From Yersinia canariae (GTDB lineage Bacteria; Pseudomonadota; Gammaproteobacteria; Enterobacterales; Enterobacteriaceae), in NCBI RefSeq assembly GCF_009831415.1, contig NZ_CP043727.1:2046001-2110000 (forward strand): a stretch of DNA of 64,000 nt, written 5' to 3'. The notes under the pieces are model-generated. The model searched no databases. It saw only the letters and a list, made by a program, of their open reading frames with translations, and was not told the DNA's origin. Position numbers and translations under genes: made by a program. Of this stretch, positions 9,062-17,578 are shown piece after piece. The stretch's first letter is position 1. Every line of letters starts with the position of its first letter.

Positions 9062-11698
9062 ATGAAGTTACCGCCGACTCATCTTAATTCACCAGTGAAA
9101 TCTGAATCAAACATTATTATAAAAGGTCTTTTAGATATGAATATAAATCCCAAAAATCCCACTAATCGCTCTGTGACTTTTGTTCGCAGAGCGGAATCAA
9201 GACATCAGCATCCTCAAACCAAGGTGTCAGCATTAGCCATTCTTATTTGTGCGGCGTTGAGCCATACCCCTGCATTCGCGGCATTTACGCCTGAAGTTAT
9301 TGGTAACGTAGTTACCGGTGAAGTTCTTGATATCGGTGATGTACAAAATATAGGAATGGGCGGTATTGCCAATGAAACTACTATTTACGGTACGTTTTCG
9401 TCTCCTGGGAAGCAAAATGTCAACGAGGGAGGGGCAACCAATGGCACCACGATTAATAATGATGGGGAGCAGAATGTCAACGTGGGAGGAATATCCAATG
9501 ACACTATGATTAATAATCGTGGGACTCAGAATGTCAGTGGGGTAGCCAACGGCACCACAGTTAATAATGATGGGCATCAGTATATCTATGGGGGGACAGC
9601 GAACAACACCACGATTAATACTCGTGGGTATCAAGTTATCCGAAGCGATGGTGTGGCTAATGATACAACGATAAATGATGATGGGTATCAGGTTATCTAC
9701 AATAACGGAATAGCGAACAACACCACGATAAATGACAGTGGGTATCAGGTTATCTACAATGATGGAGTAGCGAACAACGCCACGATAAATGACAGTGGGT
9801 ATCAATTAGTCTACGGTAATAGCACGGCCAATAACACGACGATAAATGACAATGGGCGACAATCAGTCTACGGTGTTGCTAATGACACCATTATAAATGG
9901 TAATGGAAATCAAACCATTTCCAGTGGTGGCACAGCCCATAACACAACGGTAAATAGTTTTGGCTATATAAATATATATAGCGGAGGCAAGATTACCGGT
10001 CAGACAATAATTAACGATCTGGCTACCATTATGGGTGCTGGGCCACTGCAAAATGAAGGCGAGCTGATTTTCCAGCGCAGTGCCGATTATTCGCTGAATT
10101 TCGATCTGGGTAGTACCGGTAGCCTGATACAAAATGGCCCGCATGCTCTGACATTGTCTGTTGCAAGTAGCTATAGCGGTGCCACCATCGTTAATGGTGG
10201 CAGTATTAAAGCCGGTGCTGACAATGTATTCAGTACCCTTTCGGATTACACCACCTATACGGGCGGTACGTTGGATTTAGAGGGTTACAACCAGACGCTC
10301 CAATCCCTAAATAATGGTGGGGCTGTGAATTTTGGCGGTATTGGCGGTAACACCTTAACTATTATCGGCGATTATATTGGTAACAATGGTCTGCTGAATA
10401 TGAATTCGGTACTGGAAGATGACGGCTCTGTTACAGACAAACTGATTATTGGCGGCAATACCTCCGGCAACACCTATGTACAAGTGAACAATCTGGGCGG
10501 TAGCGGTGCACAGACTCTTAATGGCATTGAGCTGATTACTGTAGCCGGTAATTCGGCGGGTGAATTTACTCAAAGCGGGCGCATTGTCGCCGGGGCTTAT
10601 GATTATTACTTAGAGCGCGGTATTGGCGGCAATGAAGCTAACTGGTATTTGCAAAGCTCGATCCCGACAAGTGTGCCGGAGCCTGGTATTCCCGGTGTTC
10701 CGGGTGAACCTTCGCCAGTGATGATTGAGCGCCCGGAAGCCAGTGGTTACAGTGCTAACCTCGCAGCTGCCAATAATATGTTTGTCACCCGCCTGCACGA
10801 CCGTCTGGGTGAAACTCACTATATTGATGCACTGACCGGCGAACGCAAAGTCACCAGTTTGTGGTTACGTAATGAAGGCGGTCATAACCGCTCTCGCGAT
10901 ACGCAAGATCAATTACACACCCAAAGTAACCGCTATGTAATGCAACTGGGGGGTGATATTGCCCAGTGGAGCCACAATGGTGTAGATCGTTTCCATCTGG
11001 GTGTGATGGCCGGTTACGGCAACAGCAAAAGCACCACTGAATCACGGCTGTCGGGCTACAGCGCCCGCGCCTCGGTGGACGGTTACAGCACCGGTGTATA
11101 CGGCACTTGGTATGCCAACAGTGCGGATAAAACTGGCCTGTATGTCGATAGCTGGGCGCAATATAGCTGGTTTAATAACACCGTCAATGGGCAGGATTTA
11201 GCAGTTGAAAAGTATAAATCCAAGGGTGTCACCGCCTCAGTTGAAAGTGGCTATACCTTTAAAGTCGGTGAAAATGCGGCGAAAAATGCCAGTTACTTTA
11301 TCCAACCGAAAGCGCAGGTCACCTGGATGGGCGTCAAAGCTGATGATCACAAAGAAGCCAATGGCACGCGTGTCTCAGGTGAAGGTGAGGGTAATATCCA
11401 GACCCGCCTCGGAGTGAAAGCCTTTATGAACGGCTACGCCGATCAGGATAAAGGTAAAGACCGGGTATTCCAGCCGTTTGTGGAAGCCAACTGGATCCAT
11501 AACACCAAAGACTTTGGCACCACCATGGATGGCATGACGGTGAAACAAGCCGGTGCTGCCAATATTGGTGAACTAAAACTCGGTGTGGAAGGCCAGATCA
11601 ATAAGAATGTAAATCTCTGGGGTAATGTCGGCCAACAAGTGGGCAACAAAGGCTACAGCGATACCGCAGTGATGTTAGGGGTGAAATACAGCTTCTAA
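9062..11698 (+). CDS. Autotransporter adhesin with AIDA-type repeats
   Basis: A type Va secreted protein of 878 residues: signal sequence, repetitive passenger, and C-terminal outer-membrane beta-barrel. The hydrophobic signal core lies at about residues 54-75 (ending PAFAA), so the pre-sequence is unusually long; an in-frame ATG at 9137 would give a more normal extended signal of about 48 residues, and both starts have weak Shine-Dalgarnos. Residues about 90-310 are near-identical units of 16-20 residues of the form ANNTTINDSGYQVIYNDG, as in AIDA-I/antigen 43 beta-helices. A proline-rich linker (PEPGIPGVPGEPSP) sits near residue 540, and the barrel (about 590-878) ends in YSF. It is island cargo with its own terminator. 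Adhesion or autoaggregation is inferred from the repeats. Confidence 0.88.
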   Translation: MKLPPTHLNSPVKSESNIIIKGLLDMNINPKNPTNRSVTFVRRAESRHQHPQTKVSALAILICAALSHTPAFAAFTPEVIGNVVTGEVLDIGDVQNIGMGGIANETTIYGTFSSPGKQNVNEGGATNGTTINNDGEQNVNVGGISNDTMINNRGTQNVSGVANGTTVNNDGHQYIYGGTANNTTINTRGYQVIRSDGVANDTTINDDGYQVIYNNGIANNTTINDSGYQVIYNDGVANNATINDSGYQLVYGNSTANNTTINDNGRQSVYGVANDTIINGNGNQTISSGGTAHNTTVNSFGYINIYSGGKITGQTIINDLATIMGAGPLQNEGELIFQRSADYSLNFDLGSTGSLIQNGPHALTLSVASSYSGATIVNGGSIKAGADNVFSTLSDYTTYTGGTLDLEGYNQTLQSLNNGGAVNFGGIGGNTLTIIGDYIGNNGLLNMNSVLEDDGSVTDKLIIGGNTSGNTYVQVNNLGGSGAQTLNGIELITVAGNSAGEFTQSGRIVAGAYDYYLERGIGGNEANWYLQSSIPTSVPEPGIPGVPGEPSPVMIERPEASGYSANLAAANNMFVTRLHDRLGETHYIDALTGERKVTSLWLRNEGGHNRSRDTQDQLHTQSNRYVMQLGGDIAQWSHNGVDRFHLGVMAGYGNSKSTTESRLSGYSARASVDGYSTGVYGTWYANSADKTGLYVDSWAQYSWFNNTVNGQDLAVEKYKSKGVTASVESGYTFKVGENAAKNASYFIQPKAQVTWMGVKADDHKEANGTRVSGEGEGNIQTRLGVKAFMNGYADQDKGKDRVFQPFVEANWIHNTKDFGTTMDGMTVKQAGAANIGELKLGVEGQINKNVNLWGNVGQQVGNKGYSDTAVMLGVKYSF
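9420..9960 (+). repeat. Tandem repeats encoding the passenger beta-helix rungs
   Basis: About nine imperfect units of roughly 48-60 bp encode the NNTTIN.(S/D)GYQ pattern. The three central units (about 9650-9830) are nearly identical in DNA, for example CACGATAAATGACAGTGGGT occurring twice, which suggests recent duplication. Copy number may vary between strains. Confidence 0.8.
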
Positions 11699-11726
11699 TA
11701 TTGACTAAAAAACAGAAGTAAACAAG

Positions 11727-11754
11727 CCGGGCTATTAAGCCCGGTTTTGTCTTT
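11727..11754 (+). terminator. Terminator of the first autotransporter gene
   Basis: CCGGGCT (11727-11733) pairs with AGCCCGG (11738-11744), followed by TTTTGTCTTT. It starts 28 bp after the stop codon. Confidence 0.8.
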
Positions 11755-11892
11755 AATGTTTCAATAAAATAGCCTTTAGTGATACTGACTCAGAATTTAT
11801 TGAGCCATTGGATACCCTGTCTCATCGCTCATCTGATTTGCTGTAATGGGACATTATTATAATGACTTGCGGTATTCTCGTGCTAATGGGTA

Positions 11893-11918
11893 ATAAAAAA
11901 CCCCGTACTAGCGAGGTT
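11893..11918 (-). terminator. Omptin gene terminator
   Basis: On the minus strand AACCTCG pairs with CGGGGTT (one G-U pair) around a 6-base loop and is followed by a T-run (complement of the A-run at 11894-11900). It lies about 80 bp after the omptin stop. Confidence 0.7.
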
Positions 11919-11996
11919 TGAGAAACTCTTTAATTGTGATTGTTTTAATCTGCTATTTGTTGATAGAAAGCCAGCTGAATGGTTTAGCTTTCTAAA

Positions 11997-12929
11997 TTAA
12001 AATTGGTATTGCATACCGACAGATACAGTGTAATTCATGTTTTCTATCCCGGCAGCATCACCACCTAAGTAAGCCTTTTCTCCAGTGGCCCTATTGATAA
12101 TTTCGGTACCTCCTTTGCCTTCTTCATACTTACTAAGACTTAATTCCGTATAAAATTTAGTGTTAGGTGTTACGTAATAGCCTGCATCTACAGTGGCGGA
12201 ATAATACCGTGAGTTGTTGGTTTTTTCGCGGAAAGTAAGATTTCGCATATAATGTCCATCGTTATCTTTTGCCGTAACCCAAGGACTGAATTTCAATAAT
12301 GCATTAAATTCAAAATTCTGATATCGATATATACCGGCAAGTCCTACGTAGGGCATACTAAACTGTTGATTATAACCTATACCCGGTGCATTAGGGGGGA
12401 ATACCCCAATATTAGTGCCATTGTTATAATTATAACTACCTCCGGATGCTGCCCAGCTAAATCTAGTTTCTTGATAGCCGAATATTGTTCCGATACGATA
12501 TTCAGGTGTATTAAGAATCCATCCTTTTACATTTACATCAAACTCGTTGGCATGATTCAGTTGTGTATTAGGATGGGTAGACCAGTCTGACCAGTTATTC
12601 TGCCCTGGAGTTAACCAGTCATAGTCATCCATCCCAGAAGAACTGGATGCTAAGGATGTCCAGCCTCTGGCATTTAAGGTTAGCCAATTAAAGGCATCCC
12701 AAGATATATCCCCTTTAATGATAGCGGTATTTTTAATCTTCCAATTTAATTCACTTATTTTTTGTCCATTATCAGTGTCGTAGACATACTCTTTAGACTC
12801 TCCACCTAAAAGACCGAAACCAATGCTGGTTTTAATACTTTTCGAATCCAAATGAAGATTGTTATCTGCGAGCGCAGGTAAAGTTACGGTAAACACCCCA
12901 AATGCCACTAGAATACCTTTTGTTATCAT
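11997..12929 (-). CDS. Omptin-family outer-membrane protease
   Basis: An outer-membrane aspartyl-type protease of the OmpT/Pla/PgtE family that cleaves surface-exposed substrates, typically between basic residues. The 310-residue precursor has a signal peptide ending ALA (residue 21) and a C-terminal YQF for barrel insertion. Catalytic residues are present: Asp102 and Asp104 in DDYDW (OmpT Asp83/Asp85) and Asp224 with His226 in DNDGH (OmpT Asp210/His212). The conserved [13 protein letters not shown] strand supports the family. The start follows AAGGAG. The gene is island cargo read towards the autotransporter. Family members degrade antimicrobial peptides, complement or plasminogen; which applies here is unknown, so I give no subfamily name. 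Confidence 0.92.
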   Translation of the reverse strand: MITKGILVAFGVFTVTLPALADNNLHLDSKSIKTSIGFGLLGGESKEYVYDTDNGQKISELNWKIKNTAIIKGDISWDAFNWLTLNARGWTSLASSSSGMDDYDWLTPGQNNWSDWSTHPNTQLNHANEFDVNVKGWILNTPEYRIGTIFGYQETRFSWAASGGSYNYNNGTNIGVFPPNAPGIGYNQQFSMPYVGLAGIYRYQNFEFNALLKFSPWVTAKDNDGHYMRNLTFREKTNNSRYYSATVDAGYYVTPNTKFYTELSLSKYEEGKGGTEIINRATGEKAYLGGDAAGIENMNYTVSVGMQYQF

Positions 12930-13419
12930 AAACTACTCCTTGTTTTAAATTTAATCACCACTATTTTATTGATAAAGCGTTAACTAAAAGCTGAGAAAAA
13001 TCACTTAACTAATAAACATAAATACTCCACATCAGATAACATCCGCTTAGAAAACTTGAGTGTCATGGCATTCTTAAGTATCACAACTAATTTAAACGAT
13101 TAATCAATAACTCTTGTGAATACCTTTGTTGATACTTTGGGTTCTATTTCATGACATTTGTTGTAGAAATATGTAAGTGGCGAAATATTCATCTACTGAA
13201 TATGGAGTTTTTATCTCTTTTATATGCTTGTCTATCGGGTTTCCTGTATATGCCCAACATTCGCAAGGCTTTATGTTGCTACTAACTTAATTTAGCAATA
13301 CTTAGTTGGAAAATGATTTTTCAGCAATTGGCCAAAAGGTTTCTGACTGAAGCCGGAATACCACTAATTTCATCAGTTCAAATAAACTTTATATATCTTC
13401 AAGATATACTGACCTGCCC

Positions 13420-13797
13420 TTGTTTTTGTGTATCGCGTATCGTCTGACCGGATGTGAAGGCAAAGAATCAGAGGCATCTTGGTACAAGACTCTAACGATA
13501 TTAGATACAAACTGCCTTGCCGGTTTTCAAACACTAAAAGCTTATTTCAGTGAAGGAAAATCAGACGAGTTTGCTATCGCCGCAGGTGTTAGCGTTTGGG
13601 ATGATTTCAATAAAAAAATAGGAAAATCTGCTGATGCTGAATTTAATAAATCGGCTTATTACTATTTAAGATCGATATTGAATCAGGCTAAGGCTAACCC
13701 AGAAATGGGGGCTGAGATTAAAGCAGATCCAATAGCAACAAAGAATGAATTCCTTGCTAATTGCAGAGCAATTTTTATTGAAAAGGCTATCAAATAA
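13420..13797 (+). CDS. Hypothetical secreted/lipoprotein-like protein, 5' end uncertain
   Basis: An unrecognised protein of about 125 residues. The frame starts at a TTG with FLCIAYRLTGCEGKE, which resembles the end of a lipoprotein signal peptide (LTGC lipobox), but no ATG and no basic n-region is found before the upstream in-frame stop at 13348. Either a non-standard start is used or the 5' end has decayed. The mature part is hydrophilic and helical with three further Cys (TNCLAGF, ANCRAIF). It is convergent with the next gene with an 18-bp gap. The 490 bp between it and the omptin gene show no other gene. Confidence 0.5.
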   Translation: MFLCIAYRLTGCEGKESEASWYKTLTILDTNCLAGFQTLKAYFSEGKSDEFAIAAGVSVWDDFNKKIGKSADAEFNKSAYYYLRSILNQAKANPEMGAEIKADPIATKNEFLANCRAIFIEKAIK

Positions 13798-13815
13798 TTA
13801 TCGCGATTATTATTC

Positions 13816-14142
13816 TTAGTCTATGAAGGTGCTTTGTGTTGCATCTAACTCCATGGCTCTTTCTGCTTTGGCAACACGGAGAAATATTTCCTCCTGTACA
13901 TGACCCAAGTAGAGTTCCATGTCTGCTGTTTCGGTAAGTGCCGCAAGATAATTGCTACTTGCACCTGCAATAAAACAGCCATTCTTTACAGCGGATTTAA
14001 AGGCATTGAGTATTTTCGAATGATGGCGCAGAAACTCAATCCGCTTGCCTAACTCCTCTTGTTCGTCAGGATCCGATATTAGCAAACTGTCATATTGTTC
14101 CAGCGATTGCTCAACCATTTGCTGATAGTTGTATTCATTCAC
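13816..14142 (-). CDS. Hypothetical cytoplasmic protein, 108 aa
   Basis: A small acidic, alpha-helical protein that I do not recognise (VNEYNYQQMVEQSLEQYDSL at its start). The GTG at 14142 follows GAGGT at good spacing; a longer ATG-started frame up to 14205 has no site and an unlike N-terminus. No signal, membrane segment or catalytic motif is visible. It lies among orphan genes in the island. A role as partner or immunity-type protein is possible from size and context but unsupported. Confidence 0.5.
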   Translation of the reverse strand: MNEYNYQQMVEQSLEQYDSLLISDPDEQEELGKRIEFLRHHSKILNAFKSAVKNGCFIAGASSNYLAALTETADMELYLGHVQEEIFLRVAKAERAMELDATQSTFID

Positions 14143-14231
14143 GATGCACCTCACGGTAAGTGGTGTTGCCAAAACCCTAGCACGTAAGAGCCGTGGTAAA
14201 GCCACTTATTCGCCGTCTTTCTTTTCATTGA

Positions 14232-14459
14232 TACGCTGGAACGGATAGCAGTGGCCAATGGGCGCTTGGTGGGTTTGTTTATAATCAACCTTATTTGGAT
14301 GCTAATCGTACACTGAAAGTAAATTCAGTTAATTATTATGGTGCTATTCCATCCTCATATTATGGTGTTTATATTTGGCCTGTTTCGGGAACGGTGGGCG
14401 GTTATGATATCCAATTTCAATGCAGACTAAACTGTACTCTAGTGATGATTACGCTATAA
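14232..14459 (+). pseudogene. Remnant of a secreted/surface-type protein (no start)
   Basis: An open frame of 75 codons without a start codon, ending at TAA 14457-14459. It encodes a beta-rich, Tyr/Gly/Asn-rich stretch (SGQWALGGFVYNQPYLD, then a segment around SSYYGVYIWPVSG). Composition is protein-like and resembles the end of an extracellular or beta-sandwich domain. It is cut immediately after a stop, so it looks like the tail of a gene lost by deletion. Family unknown. Confidence 0.35.
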
Positions 14460-14572
14460 CGAGAATTTCTCCCTTGATTAATTATTGGAGGGCAATTATA
14501 TCATTTGCACATCTGGTCTGCTGTCTTCCATCGGAAAAAGGGTGGATTCCGACGGAAGAGTGAAAGTTGCGC

Positions 14573-15289
14573 TTAATAAAATTCTACTTTTGTGCTCACC
14601 GTCATTTTTGTTGGTCTTGGAGGCGGTGAATCGGTCTTCTGCACCGTCAGTTGGCACAGCGTCGGTACGAGCTGTTCTGAGTATTTACAGGAATTTGTGG
14701 CGATGAATCCACCTGAGTTACCCGAGAAATTTGTTATCTTATAGTCTAGAGGCCGCTCATGACTATCTGCATAGGTAACTTCGTTTTTTGAAAGTATTTT
14801 ATCTTCAGATAGAAATACTGAACGAACCAAATTTGATTCTTTATCATAAAAATGTTCAGATATTTTACCTCCTAAATAGAATGTATCTTTTATCATCCCA
14901 TTAGAATTTAGTGTGTATTCCATCTTGTCACCATTTTCATTTACTGTATGAAGGTTGCAGTCCTTAGACAATTCTATGAAAAATGGCTTCCCATTTTTTT
15001 GCCCCTCAAGAATACCACCATTTAATTTCAGCTGAAGAGAGTAGCCCTCAGTTGGCCTATTAATAGTTAAATTCTCAACGCAAAAACCATTATCAAATTC
15101 AAGCTTGATCTCTTGAATTTCCTTTCCATTAGCTACAACATGTTCATCTAGTGATTTTATTGGACCTTTTACGGGATTGAAATCGAATATGGTTGATAAG
15201 TTATATAGTATAGGAATGTAATTATCATTTGCATTTGCTATTCCAGAGAAAAACAAAGCACCAACTAGGATTGCAAGCATTTTACTCAT
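14573..15289 (-). CDS. YnfC-like (UPF0257) exported protein
   Basis: A 238-residue exported protein with a signal peptide (MSKMLAILVGALFFSG, cleaved after ANA). The motif FDFNPVKGPIKSLDE, the Cys in DNGFCVENL and SKDCNL, and the C-terminal segment ending STKVEFY align by eye with the E. coli lipoprotein YnfC (FDFDPLRGPVK...; ending NTIDYY). Unlike YnfC there is no lipobox, so it would be a soluble periplasmic protein. Function of the family is unknown. It sits 29 bp downstream of the next gene, so the two may be co-transcribed. Confidence 0.6.
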   Translation of the reverse strand: MSKMLAILVGALFFSGIANANDNYIPILYNLSTIFDFNPVKGPIKSLDEHVVANGKEIQEIKLEFDNGFCVENLTINRPTEGYSLQLKLNGGILEGQKNGKPFFIELSKDCNLHTVNENGDKMEYTLNSNGMIKDTFYLGGKISEHFYDKESNLVRSVFLSEDKILSKNEVTYADSHERPLDYKITNFSGNSGGFIATNSCKYSEQLVPTLCQLTVQKTDSPPPRPTKMTVSTKVEFY

Positions 15290-15318
15290 TTTGTCCTCTT
15301 GTTTATTTTATGCTTTAA

Positions 15319-15720
15319 TCATCTTGGGTATAGTTTTGAAATTAACTTGCGCCACAATGAATTTTTTTTAGTGTTGGTGGATGAGTTAGCCCAAGATGGA
15401 TTTTTCAGATCACTCGGTAATAAATATTTGTGATCATCATCATCGACAATAACTGCATCAAGCTTGTTCGCTATCTGTAACATCTTACAATATAAGGCCT
15501 CGTCGGGTTGCTTGGTATAAATTCGCCCATCATCCCAACCAAGCCAGGATTCATCATGTGACGGATGTCCACTCCATATAGCAAAGAAACCACCATTCTT
15601 TTTATCTATTGATAATTCTTCATCATTATTAATAAGCTGAATCCATTGTTCACTTTTAATTGGATTACTTGCGCTATCAAACCAATTTTCTGTTCTTACG
15701 ATATGAAGTTCCCAGCCCAT
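15319..15720 (-). CDS. Hypothetical cytoplasmic protein, immunity-like, 133 aa
   Basis: A soluble protein starting MGWELHIVRTENW, with conserved-looking Trp-rich segments (SEQWIQL, FFAIWSGHP, ESWLGWDDG). A strong GGAGGTG precedes the ATG at 15720; a longer frame to 15768 lacks a site. Small proteins with this MxWELHIxRxxxW start occur near contact-dependent or polymorphic toxins as presumed immunity or accessory proteins, but I recognise no toxin partner here. Upstream member of a pair with the YnfC-like gene. Confidence 0.55.
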   Translation of the reverse strand: MGWELHIVRTENWFDSASNPIKSEQWIQLINNDEELSIDKKNGGFFAIWSGHPSHDESWLGWDDGRIYTKQPDEALYCKMLQIANKLDAVIVDDDDHKYLLPSDLKNPSWANSSTNTKKNSLWRKLISKLYPR

Positions 15721-16081
15721 GAACACCTCCATTTGTTGATGAACATTGCCATACATAGAAATGTTCAAGCGAAAGTCTGAAGTTTATGTCGTGAGTATGC
15801 CCCCAAACAATACGAAATCAAGCAGCTTCAATGATCAGGTATATTTGCAGGCAAAAAAAGCTGCCCGGACAGAACGACAGTGACCTTCTCCCCATTGATT
15901 AACTCATTGCGACTTTAATCATTCTGCACCCGTGATGAGAACTGCTGCTAACGCCCGCACCTCGAGCACGGCAATGTCTACGCAAAGCAGAAAAGCCCTT
16001 ACTTCTAGACAGAAATGTCCTGTGAATTTCCTGACAGCCTTGCGGTATCTCCGTGCAAGGGGCGGTCGCCAAGATCATTTA

Positions 16082-16327
16082 TTATCTTACCTTCGCCAAG
16101 ATTGCTCTGAACAGTTCGATGGTCCTCCAGATGTCATCCTGTGTATCTCCATCCCAACCAGGAACTGTGTCCAACTCAGCTTTGAGCTGCTTTATGAGGA
16201 TATGTGCATCTGCAACTTCATCATTTCGACATTTTAATGCAATACGAGGTATCGCTGTCGAAGGGAGATTGGATTGAGGTGAAGGGTTGGTATATTCGGC
16301 TGCAATTAGTTTCTGTAATTTACGCAT
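16082..16327 (-). CDS. Hypothetical protein, probably truncated, 81 aa
   Basis: A frame with protein-like composition (AELDTVPGWDGDTQDDIWRT near the C-terminus), helical and soluble. No Shine-Dalgarno precedes the ATG, and the open frame extends upstream without a start to about 16375, so it may be the C-terminal part of a decayed gene. The region 15721-16081 and the stretch to the right attachment repeat hold only fragments. Function unknown. Confidence 0.35.
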   Translation of the reverse strand: MRKLQKLIAAEYTNPSPQSNLPSTAIPRIALKCRNDEVADAHILIKQLKAELDTVPGWDGDTQDDIWRTIELFRAILAKVR

Positions 16328-16651
16328 ATGCTCAATATATCCGGAGGAGGGTTGGGATAACAGAAGTTATGCTACATAGTAATTCTTCCTGAAAAAGGAA
16401 GCCAAGAAAATAGCCGAATCCTAATCTTCCGCTCTCCGCTCATAGCTGACAGTCAGGCTTAATCGTACCTTGCTACAAAACATAACCCGAACGCATTAAA
16501 CGTATCGAAATTTTTACGATTGGTTCCGAATTAGCTGTTAACTATATGAATTTAAAGGCTAGAGAAGTAAGGTAATGGAAGATGTTTTTGGACGTGATAT
16601 TGATTTAATTATTTGATTTTAAAGTAAAAATTCTTTTAAATCTGAAGGGGA

Positions 16652-16674
16652 AATCATATTCGGTTTCTTTTTAA
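16652..16674 (+). repeat. Right attachment repeat (attR) of the SdsR island
   Basis: AATCATATTCGGTTTCTTTT and three more bases match the SdsR 3' end at 7863-7885 in 21 of 23 positions, in the same orientation. No SdsR-like sequence precedes this copy, so it is an attachment-site duplicate, not a second RNA gene. The 16393-17062 interval otherwise shows no supported gene. Confidence 0.72.
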
Positions 16675-17062
16675 TTTGTCTGAGATGCAGATACTTGGAC
16701 TAAATTTCTACCTTGTCCCCGAGTTTAGTCAGGAACCTAAAGCCAACTTTCTTGTTGATGGCAAAAATAGTTTCCTTGAAATACTCTTAATCAACTGAGT
16801 AGGTATTTTCGAACAAATAATGATACTTGTTTCTTTAAGCGTGTTTTTAACGGCATTGCCAGCAAGACAGATATAAATCAGTGTTTTGACACTATCATCT
16901 TTGACACCATAATCTCCCATAATAGCTATTGCAGTGGACCCGCGTGAATAATGTCACACAGAAATAGCGCTGACATAATCACCTGTTCTTATGCCAAATC
17001 AAACATCATCCGGTGGTTGAATGTTTTACTGCATACTCTTCTTTGCTGACAGGAGTATAAGA

Positions 17063-17452
17063 ATGATTGATCACACCGGATTCTGTGTCACCAATCTTGA
17101 AGACAGTAAACTGTTTTACACGCAAGTTCTGGCAAGCTTTGGTCATATTGTCCGGCTTGAAATCCCGGATAGGGCAGCAGGTTTTGGTCCTGCCCGACCC
17201 GATGAAGGGGCAGATCCAGGAGGCGCGTTTTGGATCACTCAGGGCACTCCCTCCACGCCCCGGATGCATCTTGCCTTCAGTGCAAAAAACAAAGAGGAAG
17301 TAGACGAATTCTACAGTATCGCGCTGCGGGCCGGTGGAAAAGATGATGGTGAGCCGGGATACAGGCCTCAGTATCACCCCGGATATTACGCCGCGTTTAT
17401 CCTTGATCCTGACGGATACAATATTGAGGCGGTTTACCACGAGACACGATAA
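17063..17452 (+). CDS. VOC-family (glyoxalase/bleomycin-resistance fold) protein
   Basis: A 129-residue single-domain vicinal-oxygen-chelate protein. The start MIDHTGFCVTNLEDSKLFY supplies the first metal-ligand His, RMHLAFSA the second, and DPDGYNIEAVYHE the C-terminal Glu ligand. An AGGAG precedes the ATG at 17063. Such proteins act as dioxygenases, isomerases or drug-binding proteins; the exact substrate cannot be inferred. It lies just outside the right attachment repeat and converges with the second autotransporter gene. Confidence 0.85.
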   Translation: MIDHTGFCVTNLEDSKLFYTQVLASFGHIVRLEIPDRAAGFGPARPDEGADPGGAFWITQGTPSTPRMHLAFSAKNKEEVDEFYSIALRAGGKDDGEPGYRPQYHPGYYAAFILDPDGYNIEAVYHETR

Positions 17453-17536
17453 TGACTAACGGCGCGGAGGTGTTTGGATTATCAATGTCGCGGCGTTCCA
17501 CGGCATCGCATGATGCTGTTTTGACTGAAACGTAAA

Positions 17537-17570
17537 AGACAAAACCGAGCTTAGCTGCCCGGTTTTGTCT
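17537..17570 (-). terminator. Terminator of the second autotransporter gene
   Basis: AGACAAAACCG (17537-17547) pairs perfectly over 11 bp with CGGTTTTGTCT (17560-17570). On the minus strand the hairpin is followed by a short T-run. It starts 9 bp after the stop of the gene at 17579. Confidence 0.75.
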
Positions 17571-17578
17571 GTGAGGAA

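Noticed and set aside
12930..13030. PhoP-box-like TGTTTATTAGTTAAG upstream of the omptin gene
   Set aside because: Second hexamer and spacing do not fit the direct-repeat PhoP consensus; tempting only because pgtE is PhoP-controlled in Salmonella.
15932..16277. Overlapping plus-strand frames of 101 and 74 codons
   Set aside because: Mutually overlapping shadows opposite the 16082-16327 frame; no start signals or motifs.
16652..16674. Second SdsR gene at the right repeat
   Set aside because: Only the 23-bp terminator tail is repeated; the seed region and 5' hairpin are absent.
16729..16920. Minus-strand 63-codon frame right of attR (MGDYGVKDDSVKTLIYICLAG...)
   Set aside because: No Shine-Dalgarno, no recognisable family, AT-rich surroundings; could be a fragment, but not supportable as a gene.
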